Shown: positions 25,654 to 35,360 of the stretch, one piece after another
How the letters are laid out: every line of letters starts with the position of its first letter
Position numbering within the stretch: the stretch's first letter is position 1
Origin: Bacteroidota bacterium
Lineage (GTDB): Bacteria; Bacteroidota; Bacteroidia; Palsa-965
NCBI GenBank assembly: GCA_013288325.1
Contig: JABDCB010000009.1
Span: 1 to 64,000, forward strand
Direction: 5' to 3'
Length of the DNA stretch: 64,000 bases
Notes under the pieces: model-generated
What the model saw: the letters and a program-made list of their open reading frames with translations, nothing else
Told to the model about the DNA's origin: nothing
Databases searched by the model: none
Translations under genes and position numbers: made by a program

Positions 25654-25656
25654 TTT

Positions 25657-25716
25657 TTTGTCATTCTGAGCGGCTGCAATCACAAGAGCCACCCCTAGGT
25701 CGCTCAGAATGACAAA
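25657..25716. repeat. Short inverted-repeat element (GTCATTCTGAG family)
   Basis: TTTGTCATTCTGAGCG and CGCTCAGAATGACAAA are perfect 16-bp inverted arms around 28 bp. It lies 3 bp after the purM stop and could serve as a transcript-end hairpin. Related to the element at 19367-19506. Confidence 0.8.
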
Positions 25717-25784
25717 TTGGTCTCGCTCCTGTATCTTTTCCCTCGCTCTGCATTATAGATTCGGAAACCACAAATCTCTGAATC

Positions 25785-27896
25785 ATGCGCTATATCCAAC
25801 CCCTCCTCCTTCTTGCTATACTGAGCTACACCGTCTCCATGCGTGCTCAGCGTAATTTTGTGAAAGACGCTGATCTGGCTTATAAAAACAAACAGTTTTA
25901 TCAGGCTACCGAATATTATAAAAAGGCATTGAGCAAAACGCATAACAAAGCCGCCAATGCAAGAATTCTCTTTATGCTTGGTGAAAGTTATCGCGCAGCC
26001 GGATATAACAAAGATGCTGAGCTCTGGTATACCAAAGCAATACGGGCACATTATCCGGATCCTGTTTCTCATCTGTATCTGGCTGAAGCATTGAAAAAAG
26101 ATGCTAAATACGAAGAGGCCATTGCGGAGTTTAAGATGTATAAAGAGCAGGTAGCATCTAATCCGGAAGGAGAGCTGGGTATTGCATCGTGTGAAGTAGC
26201 TATGAAATGGAAGGGGCAGCCTTCCCGCTACCAGGTAGAGAATATGGTGCAGATCAATTCTCAGGACTATGATTTCTCGCCCATGTTTCTGGATCGGAAA
26301 AAAGGAAGCATCGTATTCACTTCCCGAAGAGCAGGATTAACAGGTGGAGGTGAAGTGGATAAGAAAACAGGTCTCCTTTTTTCGGATTTGTTTTATACTA
26401 CGGTTGATAAAAACGGGAAATGGGACACTCCAAGGCCTTTTCCTTCTCCTTTAAACAGTGCTGCCAGTGAAGGCTCTTGCTGGATCAACGCGAAGGGGAA
26501 TAAGATTTTCTTTACACGCTGTGAAAGAAATAAGAACCGGATCATGCGGTGTTGTATTATGATGAGCACCAAAAAGTCCGGTGATGAGTGGACCACCCCG
26601 GTGGTGGTGGATTTCGGGATGGACGATTATTCCAAATTCGATTTCCGGCATCCGGCTCTTAGTCCCGATGAAACAGTGATGGTGCTTCAAAGTGATTATG
26701 AATCGCTTCAGAAAGATTCAAGCCTGATAGAACCCAACAATGACCTGTATATATCCACCTACGATAAAAAGACAAACAGTTGGAGCCAGCCGCGTAATCT
26801 GGGTCCGGGAATAAATACACCCGGTAAAGAAGCATTTCCTTTTATCCGTCAGGATGGCACCTTGTATTATTCTTCGGATGGAATGCTGGGTATGGGAGGA
26901 CTGGATATTTACAAAGCCGAAAAAGTATCCAAAGACAAATGGGAGTGGGCCAAGCCCGAGAATCTGAAATTTCCCTTGAATTCGGCCGGTGACGATTTCG
27001 GAATTGTATTTGATGGAAAGAGAGAGAAAGGGTATTTCAGTTCCAACCGGGATGGAGGCAAGGGAAAGGATGATATCTGGTCGTTTAATCTTCCGGATCT
27101 CAATCTGGGAGTAGATGGGGTGGTACATAATTGCAATACCAGGGACAGTCTGGAAGGTGCTCTGGTACAAATCATCGGATCGGATGGTTCGGCCAGGGAA
27201 CAAAAAACAGGGAAAGATGGGACCTACCATTTCACGCTGCATCAGGATGTGTCGTATATGATGAGTGTAACGGCTCCTACAGAAAAATCAAAAAAGGGAC
27301 AGAGCTTTTTCAATCTGGCTGATACATCGCGACAGAAATTTACCACCCTGGGTTTAACCGCTTCTAAATTGTTTAGCGCCGATTTTTGCCTGGAACCCGT
27401 AGATGAAAAAACCATTATCACCTTTCCTAAAGTGGAGTATGGACTGGACTCAGCCAATCTGCGCTCGGCATCACGCGACTCGCTGGACTATCTCTATAAA
27501 CTGCTTACCGATTACCCGAACTTTGTGATAGAGCTTGCCGCGCATACCGACTCCAGAGGATCGTTTAACCACAATCTGGTACTATCACAACACAGGGCCG
27601 AGTCGTGTTATAAATACCTGGTGGAGGTAAAGAAGATTAATCCCAAACGGATTGTTCCCAAAGGGTATGGTTCCAAACATCCACTCATCAGCGATGCGGA
27701 AATAGCGAAGCTGCCAACGTCTGATTTGAAAGAAAAGGCGCATCAGACAAACCGCAGAACAGTGATCCGGATTATTGATACCGACTTTAAGGATCCTTCA
27801 GCTCCGGCCTCTAAGCGTCCCCCTGTTAAGACCGATCTGAACCATAAACAAGAGGATTATGGAGGGGATAATAGTGTGGATGCCAATAAGGAATAG
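25785..27896 (+). CDS. PorE-like TPR/propeller/OmpA protein, copy 2
   Basis: 703 residues with the same modules as copy 1: signal peptide (about 1-22), tetratricopeptide repeats (RNFVKDADLAYKNKQFYQAT), propeller with YYSSDGMLGMGGLDIYKAEK, regulatory-like domain (LNLGVDGVVHNCNTRDSLEG) and OmpA C-domain (ELAAHTDSRGSFNHNLVLSQ). By eye the two are very similar over nearly the whole length. Copy 2 lacks the Pro-rich tail and instead ends in an Asp/Asn-rich stretch, and has an extra loop in the propeller (QKDSSLIEPNNDLY). Likely periplasmic, peptidoglycan-bound, linked to type IX secretion or gliding; two specialised forms may exist. Confidence 0.87.
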   Translation: MRYIQPLLLLAILSYTVSMRAQRNFVKDADLAYKNKQFYQATEYYKKALSKTHNKAANARILFMLGESYRAAGYNKDAELWYTKAIRAHYPDPVSHLYLAEALKKDAKYEEAIAEFKMYKEQVASNPEGELGIASCEVAMKWKGQPSRYQVENMVQINSQDYDFSPMFLDRKKGSIVFTSRRAGLTGGGEVDKKTGLLFSDLFYTTVDKNGKWDTPRPFPSPLNSAASEGSCWINAKGNKIFFTRCERNKNRIMRCCIMMSTKKSGDEWTTPVVVDFGMDDYSKFDFRHPALSPDETVMVLQSDYESLQKDSSLIEPNNDLYISTYDKKTNSWSQPRNLGPGINTPGKEAFPFIRQDGTLYYSSDGMLGMGGLDIYKAEKVSKDKWEWAKPENLKFPLNSAGDDFGIVFDGKREKGYFSSNRDGGKGKDDIWSFNLPDLNLGVDGVVHNCNTRDSLEGALVQIIGSDGSAREQKTGKDGTYHFTLHQDVSYMMSVTAPTEKSKKGQSFFNLADTSRQKFTTLGLTASKLFSADFCLEPVDEKTIITFPKVEYGLDSANLRSASRDSLDYLYKLLTDYPNFVIELAAHTDSRGSFNHNLVLSQHRAESCYKYLVEVKKINPKRIVPKGYGSKHPLISDAEIAKLPTSDLKEKAHQTNRRTVIRIIDTDFKDPSAPASKRPPVKTDLNHKQEDYGGDNSVDANKE

Positions 27897-28012
27897 TCAG
27901 ATTGAGGACTTGATTATCAATGATTTGTTGAAAACCAAGAAGGGGGTATGGTAGAATGAATTAATTTTGGTCTGATCTTTGTAATTCACTATTCAACCAA
28001 AAACCCTAACCC

Positions 28013-28345
28013 ATGAAAACTATTTTAGGTTTTATTTTAGCCCTTGTTTTAAGTACCGGTGTAAGTATGGCCCAAACAGGTAAGTCGCCTGCTGATGGCA
28101 AATCCAAAACCAAGGTAACAGAGCAGAAGAAAAGCACTCCTGCTGAAACACCTGGCAAACCATTGAATTCCGGTAAAAAAGAAGCGACACCAGCTAAAGA
28201 TGCTAACCCGGCAGCAAAAGGAACTCCAGCCAAGGAAGCAAAACCAGCTGATAAGCCAGCAGCAGGTCCCTTGAAAAAAGATGGTACTCCTGATATGCGT
28301 TATAAATCCAATAAGGATGCCGCTAAAACGGAGCCTAAGAAGTAG
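28013..28345 (+). CDS. Small exported Lys/Pro/Ala-rich protein
   Basis: 110 residues: signal peptide (MKTILGFILALVLSTGVSMA), then a low-complexity region of Lys, Pro, Ala and Thr (KKEATPAKDANPAAKGTPAK), then the motif LKKDGTPDMRYKSNKDAAK. A KDGTPDMRYKxNK block of this kind recurs at the end of many small exported Bacteroidota proteins; its role is unknown to me. The basic, disordered mature part suggests binding to an acidic cell-wall or envelope polymer. Monocistronic, with TAATTTTG upstream as a candidate -7 box and a terminator behind. Confidence 0.78.
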   Translation: MKTILGFILALVLSTGVSMAQTGKSPADGKSKTKVTEQKKSTPAETPGKPLNSGKKEATPAKDANPAAKGTPAKEAKPADKPAAGPLKKDGTPDMRYKSNKDAAKTEPKK

Positions 28346-28808
28346 TAGAATACTGTTAGAAAACAAAAGGCTGCCTTTATGGGCGGCCTTTTTGCTTTTG
28401 GAAGAGGAGTGGAGGCGCAGGAGGCAGCAGCAGGAGGCAGCAGCAGGAGGCAAGACAGGATGCAGAAGCAGGTATTATCCCCTTTGGAAGAGGTAGGGGA
28501 GGAAAAACAAACTCCTGTGTTGGTGCGGATGTGAGGGGCTGTTAGTGTGTCAGCTTATCCGTGCCTTTCCTCCACGCGAGCATTAGTGGAATCGAAGCCA
28601 TCGGACTTGCAGATCCTTCTCCGCCTGAGGCGGATCAGGATGACCACGACAACTGCTGACTAGAGCCGATGCCAGCATTCACGCAGATCTTCGCCCTTAC
28701 TTATGAATGTATAACTAAAGGAGTAATTGCGCCTGCTTTAAAAGGGATATTTACGTTCAAAGAAGCCCTGTTTTTCATCGGATTATCAATTTTTTTACCT
28801 TTGCGACC
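28346..28808. other. Intergenic region with terminator and purine-rich repeats
   Basis: 463 bp. AAAAGGCTGCC...GGGCGGCCTTTTT (28374-28393) is a terminator. About 28405-28455 is a tandem array of a GCAGGAGGCAGCA unit, about three copies. Around 28600-28640 CCGCCTGAGGCGG is a perfect 13-bp palindrome beside TCAGGATGAC, a sequence typical of Bacteroidota intergenic repeats. No gene seen. Confidence 0.7.
28796..28803 (+). promoter_or_regulatory. -7 element TACCTTTG five bases before prfA
   Basis: TAnnTTTG consensus immediately upstream of the ATG at 28809, again predicting a leaderless transcript. No clear TTG at -33. Confidence 0.5.
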
Positions 28809-29885
28809 ATGTTAGACAAGCTGAGAGACATTAAAGACCGCTGGGAAGATGTAGAGAGACAATTGTCCGATCCTAAGGTGATTTCGGACATGAAACTCTT
28901 TACCAAACTGAATAAGGAGTATAAGGATCTGAAAGTGATCGTAAATGCATATTACGACTATAAGAAACTGTTAGAAGATATAGAATCGGCGAAAAATGTG
29001 CTGATGAATGAAAAGGATGAGGATTTCAGAGCCATGGCTAAGACCGAGATGGAAGAGCTGAGCCTGAAAAAGGAACAGATGGAGCCTTATATCCGCAATC
29101 TGTTAGTACCCAAAGATCCGGAAGACAGTAAAAATGCAGTGATGGAAATACGTGCTGGAACAGGTGGTGATGAAGCCAGTATTTTTGCCGGAGATCTGTT
29201 TCGTATGTATTCTAAATACATCGATAACAAAGGCCTGAAAATGGAGGTGATAGACAGCTCTGCAGGAACTGCCGGTGGATTTAAGGAAGTTATTTTTGAG
29301 GTAACGGGTGAAAATCCATATGGTACCCTTAAGTTCGAATCGGGTGTGCATCGTGTACAACGTGTGCCTCAAACTGAAACACAAGGCCGTGTACATACTT
29401 CGGCTGCTACCGTAATGGTCATGCCCGAAGCCGAAGAAGTGGATGTGGTGCTGAACCCCGCTGATGTGGAAATGCAAACCTCCCGTTCGGGTGGTGCTGG
29501 TGGACAGAATGTAAATAAGGTGGAAACCAAGGTGCAGCTTACCCATAAACCTACCGGAATTGTGGTGGTATGTCAGGTAGAACGTTCACAGCTGGGTAAC
29601 CGGGAACGTGCCATGACCATGCTTCGTACCAAGCTATACGAAATGGAATTGCAAAAACACAATGAAGCCAATTCCAAAAGAAGAAAAAGCCTTGTTGCCA
29701 CCGGCGACCGTTCGGAGAAGATCCGTACCTATAACTACCCCCAAAGTCGTATTACCGATCACCGTATTAATATGACCATGCACAACCTGCCTAACTTCAT
29801 GAACGGAGATATTCAGGATATGATAGACGCCCTGCATATGGCCGAAAATGCAGAACGTTTGAAAGAGGGTGGTGTAACAGCTTAA
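28809..29885 (+). CDS. prfA: Peptide chain release factor 1
   Basis: 358 residues, normal length. It recognises UAA and UAG in the ribosomal A site and triggers release of the finished chain. The GGQ peptidyl-hydrolysis motif is in [20 protein letters not shown], and the codon-recognition tripeptide is P-Q-T in [18 protein letters not shown], the RF1 type (RF2 would have SPF). The N-terminal domain is helical and charged. No neighbour on the same transcript is evident. Confidence 0.97.
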   Translation: MLDKLRDIKDRWEDVERQLSDPKVISDMKLFTKLNKEYKDLKVIVNAYYDYKKLLEDIESAKNVLMNEKDEDFRAMAKTEMEELSLKKEQMEPYIRNLLVPKDPEDSKNAVMEIRAGTGGDEASIFAGDLFRMYSKYIDNKGLKMEVIDSSAGTAGGFKEVIFEVTGENPYGTLKFESGVHRVQRVPQTETQGRVHTSAATVMVMPEAEEVDVVLNPADVEMQTSRSGGAGGQNVNKVETKVQLTHKPTGIVVVCQVERSQLGNRERAMTMLRTKLYEMELQKHNEANSKRRKSLVATGDRSEKIRTYNYPQSRITDHRINMTMHNLPNFMNGDIQDMIDALHMAENAERLKEGGVTA

Positions 29886-29994
29886 CTTACTCCCTGTATT
29901 CCTTTGTCGGACATCCCCTTCTCCCGACATAGTCTGGAGAGGGGGAACGAGGAGGTGAGTAAAATTTCCTAACTTCCCTTTCTATTCAACCCTC

Positions 29995-31500
29995 ATGCGA
30001 GCCTGTTTCCCGATCAGTATACTGATACTGGCTATATCGTGTTTGTCGTTACAAGGACAAACGGATACTGCCTGGATCTATACGTTTGGTGGACAGCTGG
30101 ATGATGCATGCAATCAGATCAGGCCTGTACAAGGAAACGGATTTATTGTTTGTGGCACCACCAATAGCTTTGGCACAGGCAACACCAGTATTTATGCCAT
30201 CAAAATAGATTCTTCCTGTACCCATCAATGGTCTGCCGCATTTGGAGGAAGGGGAAATCAGGCGGGCTACGCGGTTACACCCACCATGGATAAAGGATTT
30301 GCCTTTGTAGGTTTTACCAATAGCTATGGTAATGGAGGCTATGATGTTTTTCTGGTCAAAACAGATTCTGCCGGACGATTGCTTTGGCAAAAGACCTATG
30401 GAGGTACAGACTGGGATTTTGGTTATTCCATTAAAGAAACGACTGATGGAGGATTCCTTATTAGCGGGCTTACCTTCAGTTACGGAGCTGGGGGAGGAGA
30501 TGTATATGTGATACGGACCAATCAAAGAGGGGATACGTTATGGACCAAAACATATGGCGGGACAGGAGAGGATATAGGAAATGCGATTGCCATAACGGGA
30601 GATAGCTTATATACGATAGCAGGGTCCACTACCAGTTTCGGATCAAGAGATACCAGTATATATCTTATTCAGTTGGACACAGCCGGTAATCTGAAGCAAT
30701 CGAAAACATATGGATGCCGGAGGAATAATGTAGCCTATACTATAGCTCCTACCCGGGATAATGGATTTATTATGATGGGAAGTATGGATAGTGTTTTTGC
30801 AGGGATACGGGGACAAACATTGCTGAAAACAGATGGGCAGGGCAATCAGAAATGGATAGAACAGATTACCAATGGCCCCTGGCAGGATATAGGTAAAGAT
30901 GTGGTGCAGGCGCCGGATGGCAGCTTTCTTATTGCGGGCACGGCTGACGGCGGAGGGTTTGGCTCTTCATCCATGCACATTATGCATTATGATTCGGCTG
31001 GAAATTATCTTGCAGGCCCTTCTTTCGGTGGTAATGCCACACAATGCGGAAATTCGGTAGCAAGGTCTTCCACCGGAGCAGTTGTTTTTGGAGGGGCCAC
31101 CACCAGCTATGGCAACGGAAACAACGATGTGTTTCTGGTCCGGTTCAAAAATGATTCTATAGGGCAAAACCCTAGGCTCTTGTTTCATAATTTCAAGGAC
31201 AGTCTGACGGTTACAGGTATCGGGGAGCAGAAAACCGTAAACGGTTCGGTTCGCGTATTCCCAAACCCCATGGTTTCGGAAACAGGGGTGTATGTGCAAG
31301 GGAGCGGTTCCGAGAAATTCACCGTAAAGTTGTATGATACCGGAGGGCGTTGCCAGCTGGAACAAACGCCTCTTCATTACATGGGGCATGGGTTATATGA
31401 AGTACATCTGCAAAAAGGAAGCCTGGCCACAGGTACCTATATTTATGAGGTTTCTGACCATACAGAAGTATCATATTCCGGTAAACTGAATGTGGAATAA
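29995..31500 (+). CDS. Secreted propeller-repeat protein with T9SS sorting domain
   Basis: 501 residues: signal peptide (about 1-22), then about seven repeats of roughly 55 residues, each with GGFxxxGxTxSYG and a following VFLVKTDSAGxLLWQKTYGG strand pair, forming a beta propeller. After residue 420 a type A T9SS sorting domain follows (VRVFPNPMVSETGVYV ... TYIYEVSDHTEVSYSGKLNVE). It should be exported by the type IX system and shown on or released from the cell surface. Ligand unknown; a single gene unit. Confidence 0.88.
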   Translation: MRACFPISILILAISCLSLQGQTDTAWIYTFGGQLDDACNQIRPVQGNGFIVCGTTNSFGTGNTSIYAIKIDSSCTHQWSAAFGGRGNQAGYAVTPTMDKGFAFVGFTNSYGNGGYDVFLVKTDSAGRLLWQKTYGGTDWDFGYSIKETTDGGFLISGLTFSYGAGGGDVYVIRTNQRGDTLWTKTYGGTGEDIGNAIAITGDSLYTIAGSTTSFGSRDTSIYLIQLDTAGNLKQSKTYGCRRNNVAYTIAPTRDNGFIMMGSMDSVFAGIRGQTLLKTDGQGNQKWIEQITNGPWQDIGKDVVQAPDGSFLIAGTADGGGFGSSSMHIMHYDSAGNYLAGPSFGGNATQCGNSVARSSTGAVVFGGATTSYGNGNNDVFLVRFKNDSIGQNPRLLFHNFKDSLTVTGIGEQKTVNGSVRVFPNPMVSETGVYVQGSGSEKFTVKLYDTGGRCQLEQTPLHYMGHGLYEVHLQKGSLATGTYIYEVSDHTEVSYSGKLNVE

Positions 31501-31552
31501 AATCCGTATTTTGCATGCTGTTACCCCTTCAGAATATTAATAAAAGAGGTCC

Positions 31553-32650
31553 ATGCCCCCCAAGATCAAATTTTCCAATCGTGATAAGTCGCGCTTTTAC
31601 AGTACCGTTAAGGCAAATGTAGACGGCTATTTCAGGGAAAAGAATATTTCCCGTCATGCCAATGCAGAAATGGTATTTAAAACAGTTATCCTCTTGGGTA
31701 CCTATGTAGGATGCTATGCGTTGATGCTGTTGGTGCATTTGTCTCAGCCGGCGCTCATCATGACCTTTGTAGTGCAGGGGATAGCCATTGCCGGTATTGG
31801 AATGGCTGTGATGCATGATGCCAATCACAATGCCTATTCATCCAATGAAAAAATAAACCGCTGGGTGGGCTACTCGCTTAATATGATTGGTGGTGCTGTG
31901 TTTAACTGGAAGCTTCAGCACAATGTCCGTCACCATACCTATACCAATATTCACGGTCACGACGATGATATCAACGAAGCCCAGATGATGCGTCTGTCTC
32001 CGCATAAAAAGTACAATATGGCCTATAAGCTTCAGCATATTTATGCGTTCTTCTTTTATTCCCTGCTTACACTGTATTGGGTGGTGGTGAAAGACTTTGT
32101 GCAAACATTTCAATACCGTAAGATGGAAGTGAATCGTAGCGGGGCTGCTGAATTTCGTCAGCAGGTAATCACCGTTGTGTTTGTTAAGCTCATCTATTTG
32201 TTTTGTGCCGTATTTGTACCCATCTATTTCTTCCATTATGCACCGGGAGCATTTATTCTGGGTTTTGTAATGATGCATATGATTTGCGGACTGATACTCA
32301 GTGTTGTGTTTCAGCTGGCACATACGGTGGAAGGCACCACGTTTCCATTGCCTACAGAAAGCAATGAAATAGAAAACGACTGGGCTATTCACCAGATGAA
32401 TACCACGGCTAATTTTGCGCGGCATAACCGTCTTTTGAACTGGTATGTGGGAGGATTAAATTTCCAGGTAGAGCATCATTTGTTTCCAACGGTATGCCAT
32501 GTCCATTACCCTGCTATATCGGAAATAGTGAAAAAGACTGCCGGAGAATTTGATATTCCATATCTGGATAATCCCAGTTTTACAGGCGCCCTGTATTCTC
32601 ATGTCCTGTTTCTCAAGCATTTCGGAAGCACGGATAAAGTAGTGGCTTAA
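31553..32650 (+). CDS. Membrane fatty acid desaturase
   Basis: 365 residues with four or more membrane segments and the three diiron histidine boxes of front-end (delta-5/delta-6, linoleoyl-CoA-type) desaturases: HDANHNA (about residue 89), HNVRHHTY (about 124) and QVEHHLFP (about 305), where Gln replaces the first His as is usual in front-end enzymes. It introduces a double bond in membrane lipid acyl chains with oxygen and an electron donor, affecting fluidity. There is no fused cytochrome b5. The gene ends 30 bp before pyrF and may share a transcript with it. Confidence 0.93.
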   Translation: MPPKIKFSNRDKSRFYSTVKANVDGYFREKNISRHANAEMVFKTVILLGTYVGCYALMLLVHLSQPALIMTFVVQGIAIAGIGMAVMHDANHNAYSSNEKINRWVGYSLNMIGGAVFNWKLQHNVRHHTYTNIHGHDDDINEAQMMRLSPHKKYNMAYKLQHIYAFFFYSLLTLYWVVVKDFVQTFQYRKMEVNRSGAAEFRQQVITVVFVKLIYLFCAVFVPIYFFHYAPGAFILGFVMMHMICGLILSVVFQLAHTVEGTTFPLPTESNEIENDWAIHQMNTTANFARHNRLLNWYVGGLNFQVEHHLFPTVCHVHYPAISEIVKKTAGEFDIPYLDNPSFTGALYSHVLFLKHFGSTDKVVA

Positions 32651-32680
32651 TATAAAGCCATCTTCCGTATCTTCGCCTGT

Positions 32681-33502
32681 ATGACAAGGCAAGAACTCGT
32701 TGCACAGATAAATAAAAAAGGCTCCTTTTTATGCGTAGGCCTGGATCCGGATATGGACAAGCTACCGGCTCATATCCTGAAAGAAGCAGATCCGATTTAC
32801 TCCTTTAACAAACAAATTATAGATGCTACACATGAATACTGTGTGGCTTATAAACCCAATACCGCATTTTACGAAGCCTTAGGTTTGGAAGGCTGGAAGA
32901 GTCTGGAAAAAACCCAGCATTACCTGCGTAACAAATACCCCGATCATTTTCTGATAGCCGATGCCAAAAGAGGAGACATCGGAAACACATCGGCCATGTA
33001 TGCCAAAGCATTCCTGGAAAAACTGGATTTTGATTCCATTACCGTAGCGCCTTATATGGGTGAGGATAGTGTAAAGCCTTTCCTTATCTATCCGGGTAAA
33101 TGGGTTATACTCCTTGCCCTTACTTCTAATAAAGGAGCAGCTGATTTTCAAAACCTGAAGACAGGTGATCAGGCATTGTTTGCCGAAGTAATTCGTAAAT
33201 CAATGGCCTGGGGTACGTCCGATAATATGATGTATGTGGTAGGTGCCACCCGTGCAGAACAGCTGGGAGAGATACGCAAACTTATTCCGGATCATTTTCT
33301 GCTTGTTCCGGGCGTGGGAGCGCAAGGCGGAAGCCTGGAGGAAGTAGTAAAGTATGGGATGAACAAACAATGCGGCTTATTGGTAAATGCATCCAGAAGC
33401 ATTCTGTATGCTTCGTCAGGAGCGGATTTTGCAGAGAAGGCAAAAGAAGAAGCAAAAACACTGCAACTTCAAATGAAGACACTTCTTCAACACAGAGCCT
33501 GA
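32681..33502 (+). CDS. pyrF: Orotidine 5'-phosphate decarboxylase
   Basis: 273 residues, the longer (type 2) family that is normal in Bacteroidota. It removes CO2 from OMP to give UMP, the last step of de novo pyrimidine synthesis. Motifs: [30 protein letters not shown], the catalytic [15 protein letters not shown] (Asp-x-Lys-x-x-Asp) and the phosphate-binding [23 protein letters not shown] box, one base off the -7 consensus, ends five bases before ATG. Its stop lies 1 bp from the stop of the convergent TonB-like gene. Confidence 0.96.
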   Translation: MTRQELVAQINKKGSFLCVGLDPDMDKLPAHILKEADPIYSFNKQIIDATHEYCVAYKPNTAFYEALGLEGWKSLEKTQHYLRNKYPDHFLIADAKRGDIGNTSAMYAKAFLEKLDFDSITVAPYMGEDSVKPFLIYPGKWVILLALTSNKGAADFQNLKTGDQALFAEVIRKSMAWGTSDNMMYVVGATRAEQLGEIRKLIPDHFLLVPGVGAQGGSLEEVVKYGMNKQCGLLVNASRSILYASSGADFAEKAKEEAKTLQLQMKTLLQHRA

Positions 33503-33503
33503 A

Positions 33504-33977
33504 TCAACGCCCGTTTACAAAACTGATGGGTAGGTTGTATTGAACATCCACCGGTCGCCCATTCATCGTGCCAGGTTTCCACAGCGGCATACCCTTCACC
33601 AGACGGATCGATTCCGTATCATAATAAATTTTCCCTGGTATCCCTTTCAGCACTTTAGGATTGATCGCTTTCCCATCTTTCGTTACCACAAACGAAACAA
33701 TGACCGTTCCTGAAACAATTGAATCTTTAGTAAGGGGATAGATGGTATGCTCTTTCGTATACTTCAACAGTGCTGTTACACCTCCGTCAAACTCGGGCAT
33801 TTTTTCGGCAAAGGAAAAGATGGGTGCCGGCTGAGCAGGATTACTTTGTTTGGGTTTAGCGGTATCCTGACAGCCGGTGGCAATTGATGAGCAACTTTTG
33901 GAAACACCGATCGGGTATATCGCTGGTCTCACAGACAAGCATAACAGGAGCATGAAAATAGGGTAGGCCCGAAACAT
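33504..33977 (-). CDS. TonB C-terminal domain protein
   Basis: 157 residues. N-terminal hydrophobic segment (about 5-25) as a signal or anchor, short linker, then a TonB C-terminal fold: EFDGGVTALLKYTKEHTIYP, SGTVIVSFVVTKDGKAINPKVLKG, and the closing VKGMPLWKPGTMNGRPVDVQYNLPISF. This pattern is that of the energy-transducer TonB proteins that touch TonB boxes of outer membrane receptors. It is shorter than true TonB and lacks a long Pro-rich spacer, and no exbBD is adjacent, so it may act as an accessory or a periplasmic domain only. Confidence 0.85.
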   Translation of the reverse strand: MFRAYPIFMLLLCLSVRPAIYPIGVSKSCSSIATGCQDTAKPKQSNPAQPAPIFSFAEKMPEFDGGVTALLKYTKEHTIYPLTKDSIVSGTVIVSFVVTKDGKAINPKVLKGIPGKIYYDTESIRLVKGMPLWKPGTMNGRPVDVQYNLPISFVNGR

Positions 33978-34064
33978 AAAAATGAAAGTAGATTGTATTC
34001 AAATTTAAACTAAATCTTTTACCATCGCCTGTTTGTGATATTAATTTAGCGCGAAATTGAATGT

Positions 34065-35339
34065 ATGACCGAAGAGTTTTTACATTATATATGGAAGTTT
34101 CGGAATTACGACTTTTTGAATCTGAAGGCGGTGACAGGAGAAGTTGTGGAGGTTATCAGTCCCGGATCTCATAACCGGGATTCGGGTCCCGACTTTTTCA
34201 ATGCCAGGATACGGATCGGAGATACGCTATGGGCTGGGAATGTAGAGATTCATATAAAAGCATCGGACTGGAACCGTCATGTACATGAGCAAGACAGGGC
34301 ATATGATAATATCATTCTCCATGTGGTTCATGAAGCGGATGAATGGATCCGGGATCATTCGGGAAATCTCTTTTTTACACTCGAATTAAACGGGCGTATT
34401 GATGCGGAGCAATATCATAAGTATCTGCGTCTGAGGTGCAGTAACGATTGGATAGCCTGCGGTTCTCATATTGTTACGATAAATAAAATAGTGCTCGAAT
34501 CCTGGCTGGAGCGTTTGCTTGTTTCGCGGTTGGAACGAAAGACGGAAGAAGTGAAGGAGATCTGGAAACAAAGTATGCACAACTGGGAAGAATCTTTTTA
34601 TATATACCTGGCCCGGAATTTCGGGTTTCATGTCAATTCGCTTCCTTTTGAACTGCTGGCTCGCTCCATACCTTATACTACCATATGTCGCTATCGCAAC
34701 AACCTGTTTCAGCTGGAGGCCTTGTTGTTTGGACAGGCAGGATTTCTGGAAGATTATTTTGAAGAATCCTATCCCCAGCGTTTACAATCGGAGTACCAGT
34801 TTCTGGCTCATAAGCATGATCTGAAAAGTCTGGATAAACGGATCTGGAAATTTATGCGCATGCGCCCTGCCAATTTCCCTTCCCTCCGCATTGCTCAGTT
34901 TGCCAGTTTGATGAGCACTGCCGAACACCTCTTTTCGTATGTGCTGGAAACCCAAAAGCTGGAAGAGCTAAAGCCAAGGCTTAATGCAGGCACCTCGCCA
35001 TACTGGCACCGGCATTACCATTTCGGAAAGAAATCTCCGATGGGAAAGAAAGCCCTCGGGGAGGAGTCGCTCCATAATATGCTTATTAATACGGTAAGCC
35101 CCTTTCTATTTGCTTATGGAAAAGAAAAGGGGGAGGAAGAAACGGCGGAACGGGCACTTCAGTATTTGAACCAGCTGCCGGCAGAAAACAATGAAATAAT
35201 TCGTCAATGGAAGAAACTGGGTCTGAAGGTAAAGGGTGCAGGACGATCACAAGCCTTGCTGGAACTAAAAAACAGATATTGCTCCATAAAGAAATGTCTT
35301 GACTGCGGTGTAGGCAGAAGTTTGCTGAAAAATTCGTAA
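34065..35339 (+). CDS. DUF2851 family protein
   Basis: 424 residues of the DUF2851 family, found widely in Bacteroidota. The N-terminal 130 residues show the conserved GEVVEVISPGSHNRDSGPDFFNARIRIGDTLWAGNVEIHIKASDW, with an E-x-H pair and Asp-Phe-Phe-Asn resembling a nuclease-like core; the rest is helical. A Cys cluster near the end (RYCSIKKCLDCGVG) could bind a metal. Function is not established. It is followed closely on the same strand by a PspC-like gene, a K+ channel and an RmlD-like gene (gaps 21, 24 and 17 bp), probably one operon. Confidence 0.9.
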   Translation: MTEEFLHYIWKFRNYDFLNLKAVTGEVVEVISPGSHNRDSGPDFFNARIRIGDTLWAGNVEIHIKASDWNRHVHEQDRAYDNIILHVVHEADEWIRDHSGNLFFTLELNGRIDAEQYHKYLRLRCSNDWIACGSHIVTINKIVLESWLERLLVSRLERKTEEVKEIWKQSMHNWEESFYIYLARNFGFHVNSLPFELLARSIPYTTICRYRNNLFQLEALLFGQAGFLEDYFEESYPQRLQSEYQFLAHKHDLKSLDKRIWKFMRMRPANFPSLRIAQFASLMSTAEHLFSYVLETQKLEELKPRLNAGTSPYWHRHYHFGKKSPMGKKALGEESLHNMLINTVSPFLFAYGKEKGEEETAERALQYLNQLPAENNEIIRQWKKLGLKVKGAGRSQALLELKNRYCSIKKCLDCGVGRSLLKNS

Positions 35340-35360
35340 TTTCACATCAAAATCCTGCCA

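Noticed and set aside
30049-30525. Minus-strand ORF of 158 residues
   Set aside because: Shadow of the repeat-rich T9SS cargo gene on the plus strand.
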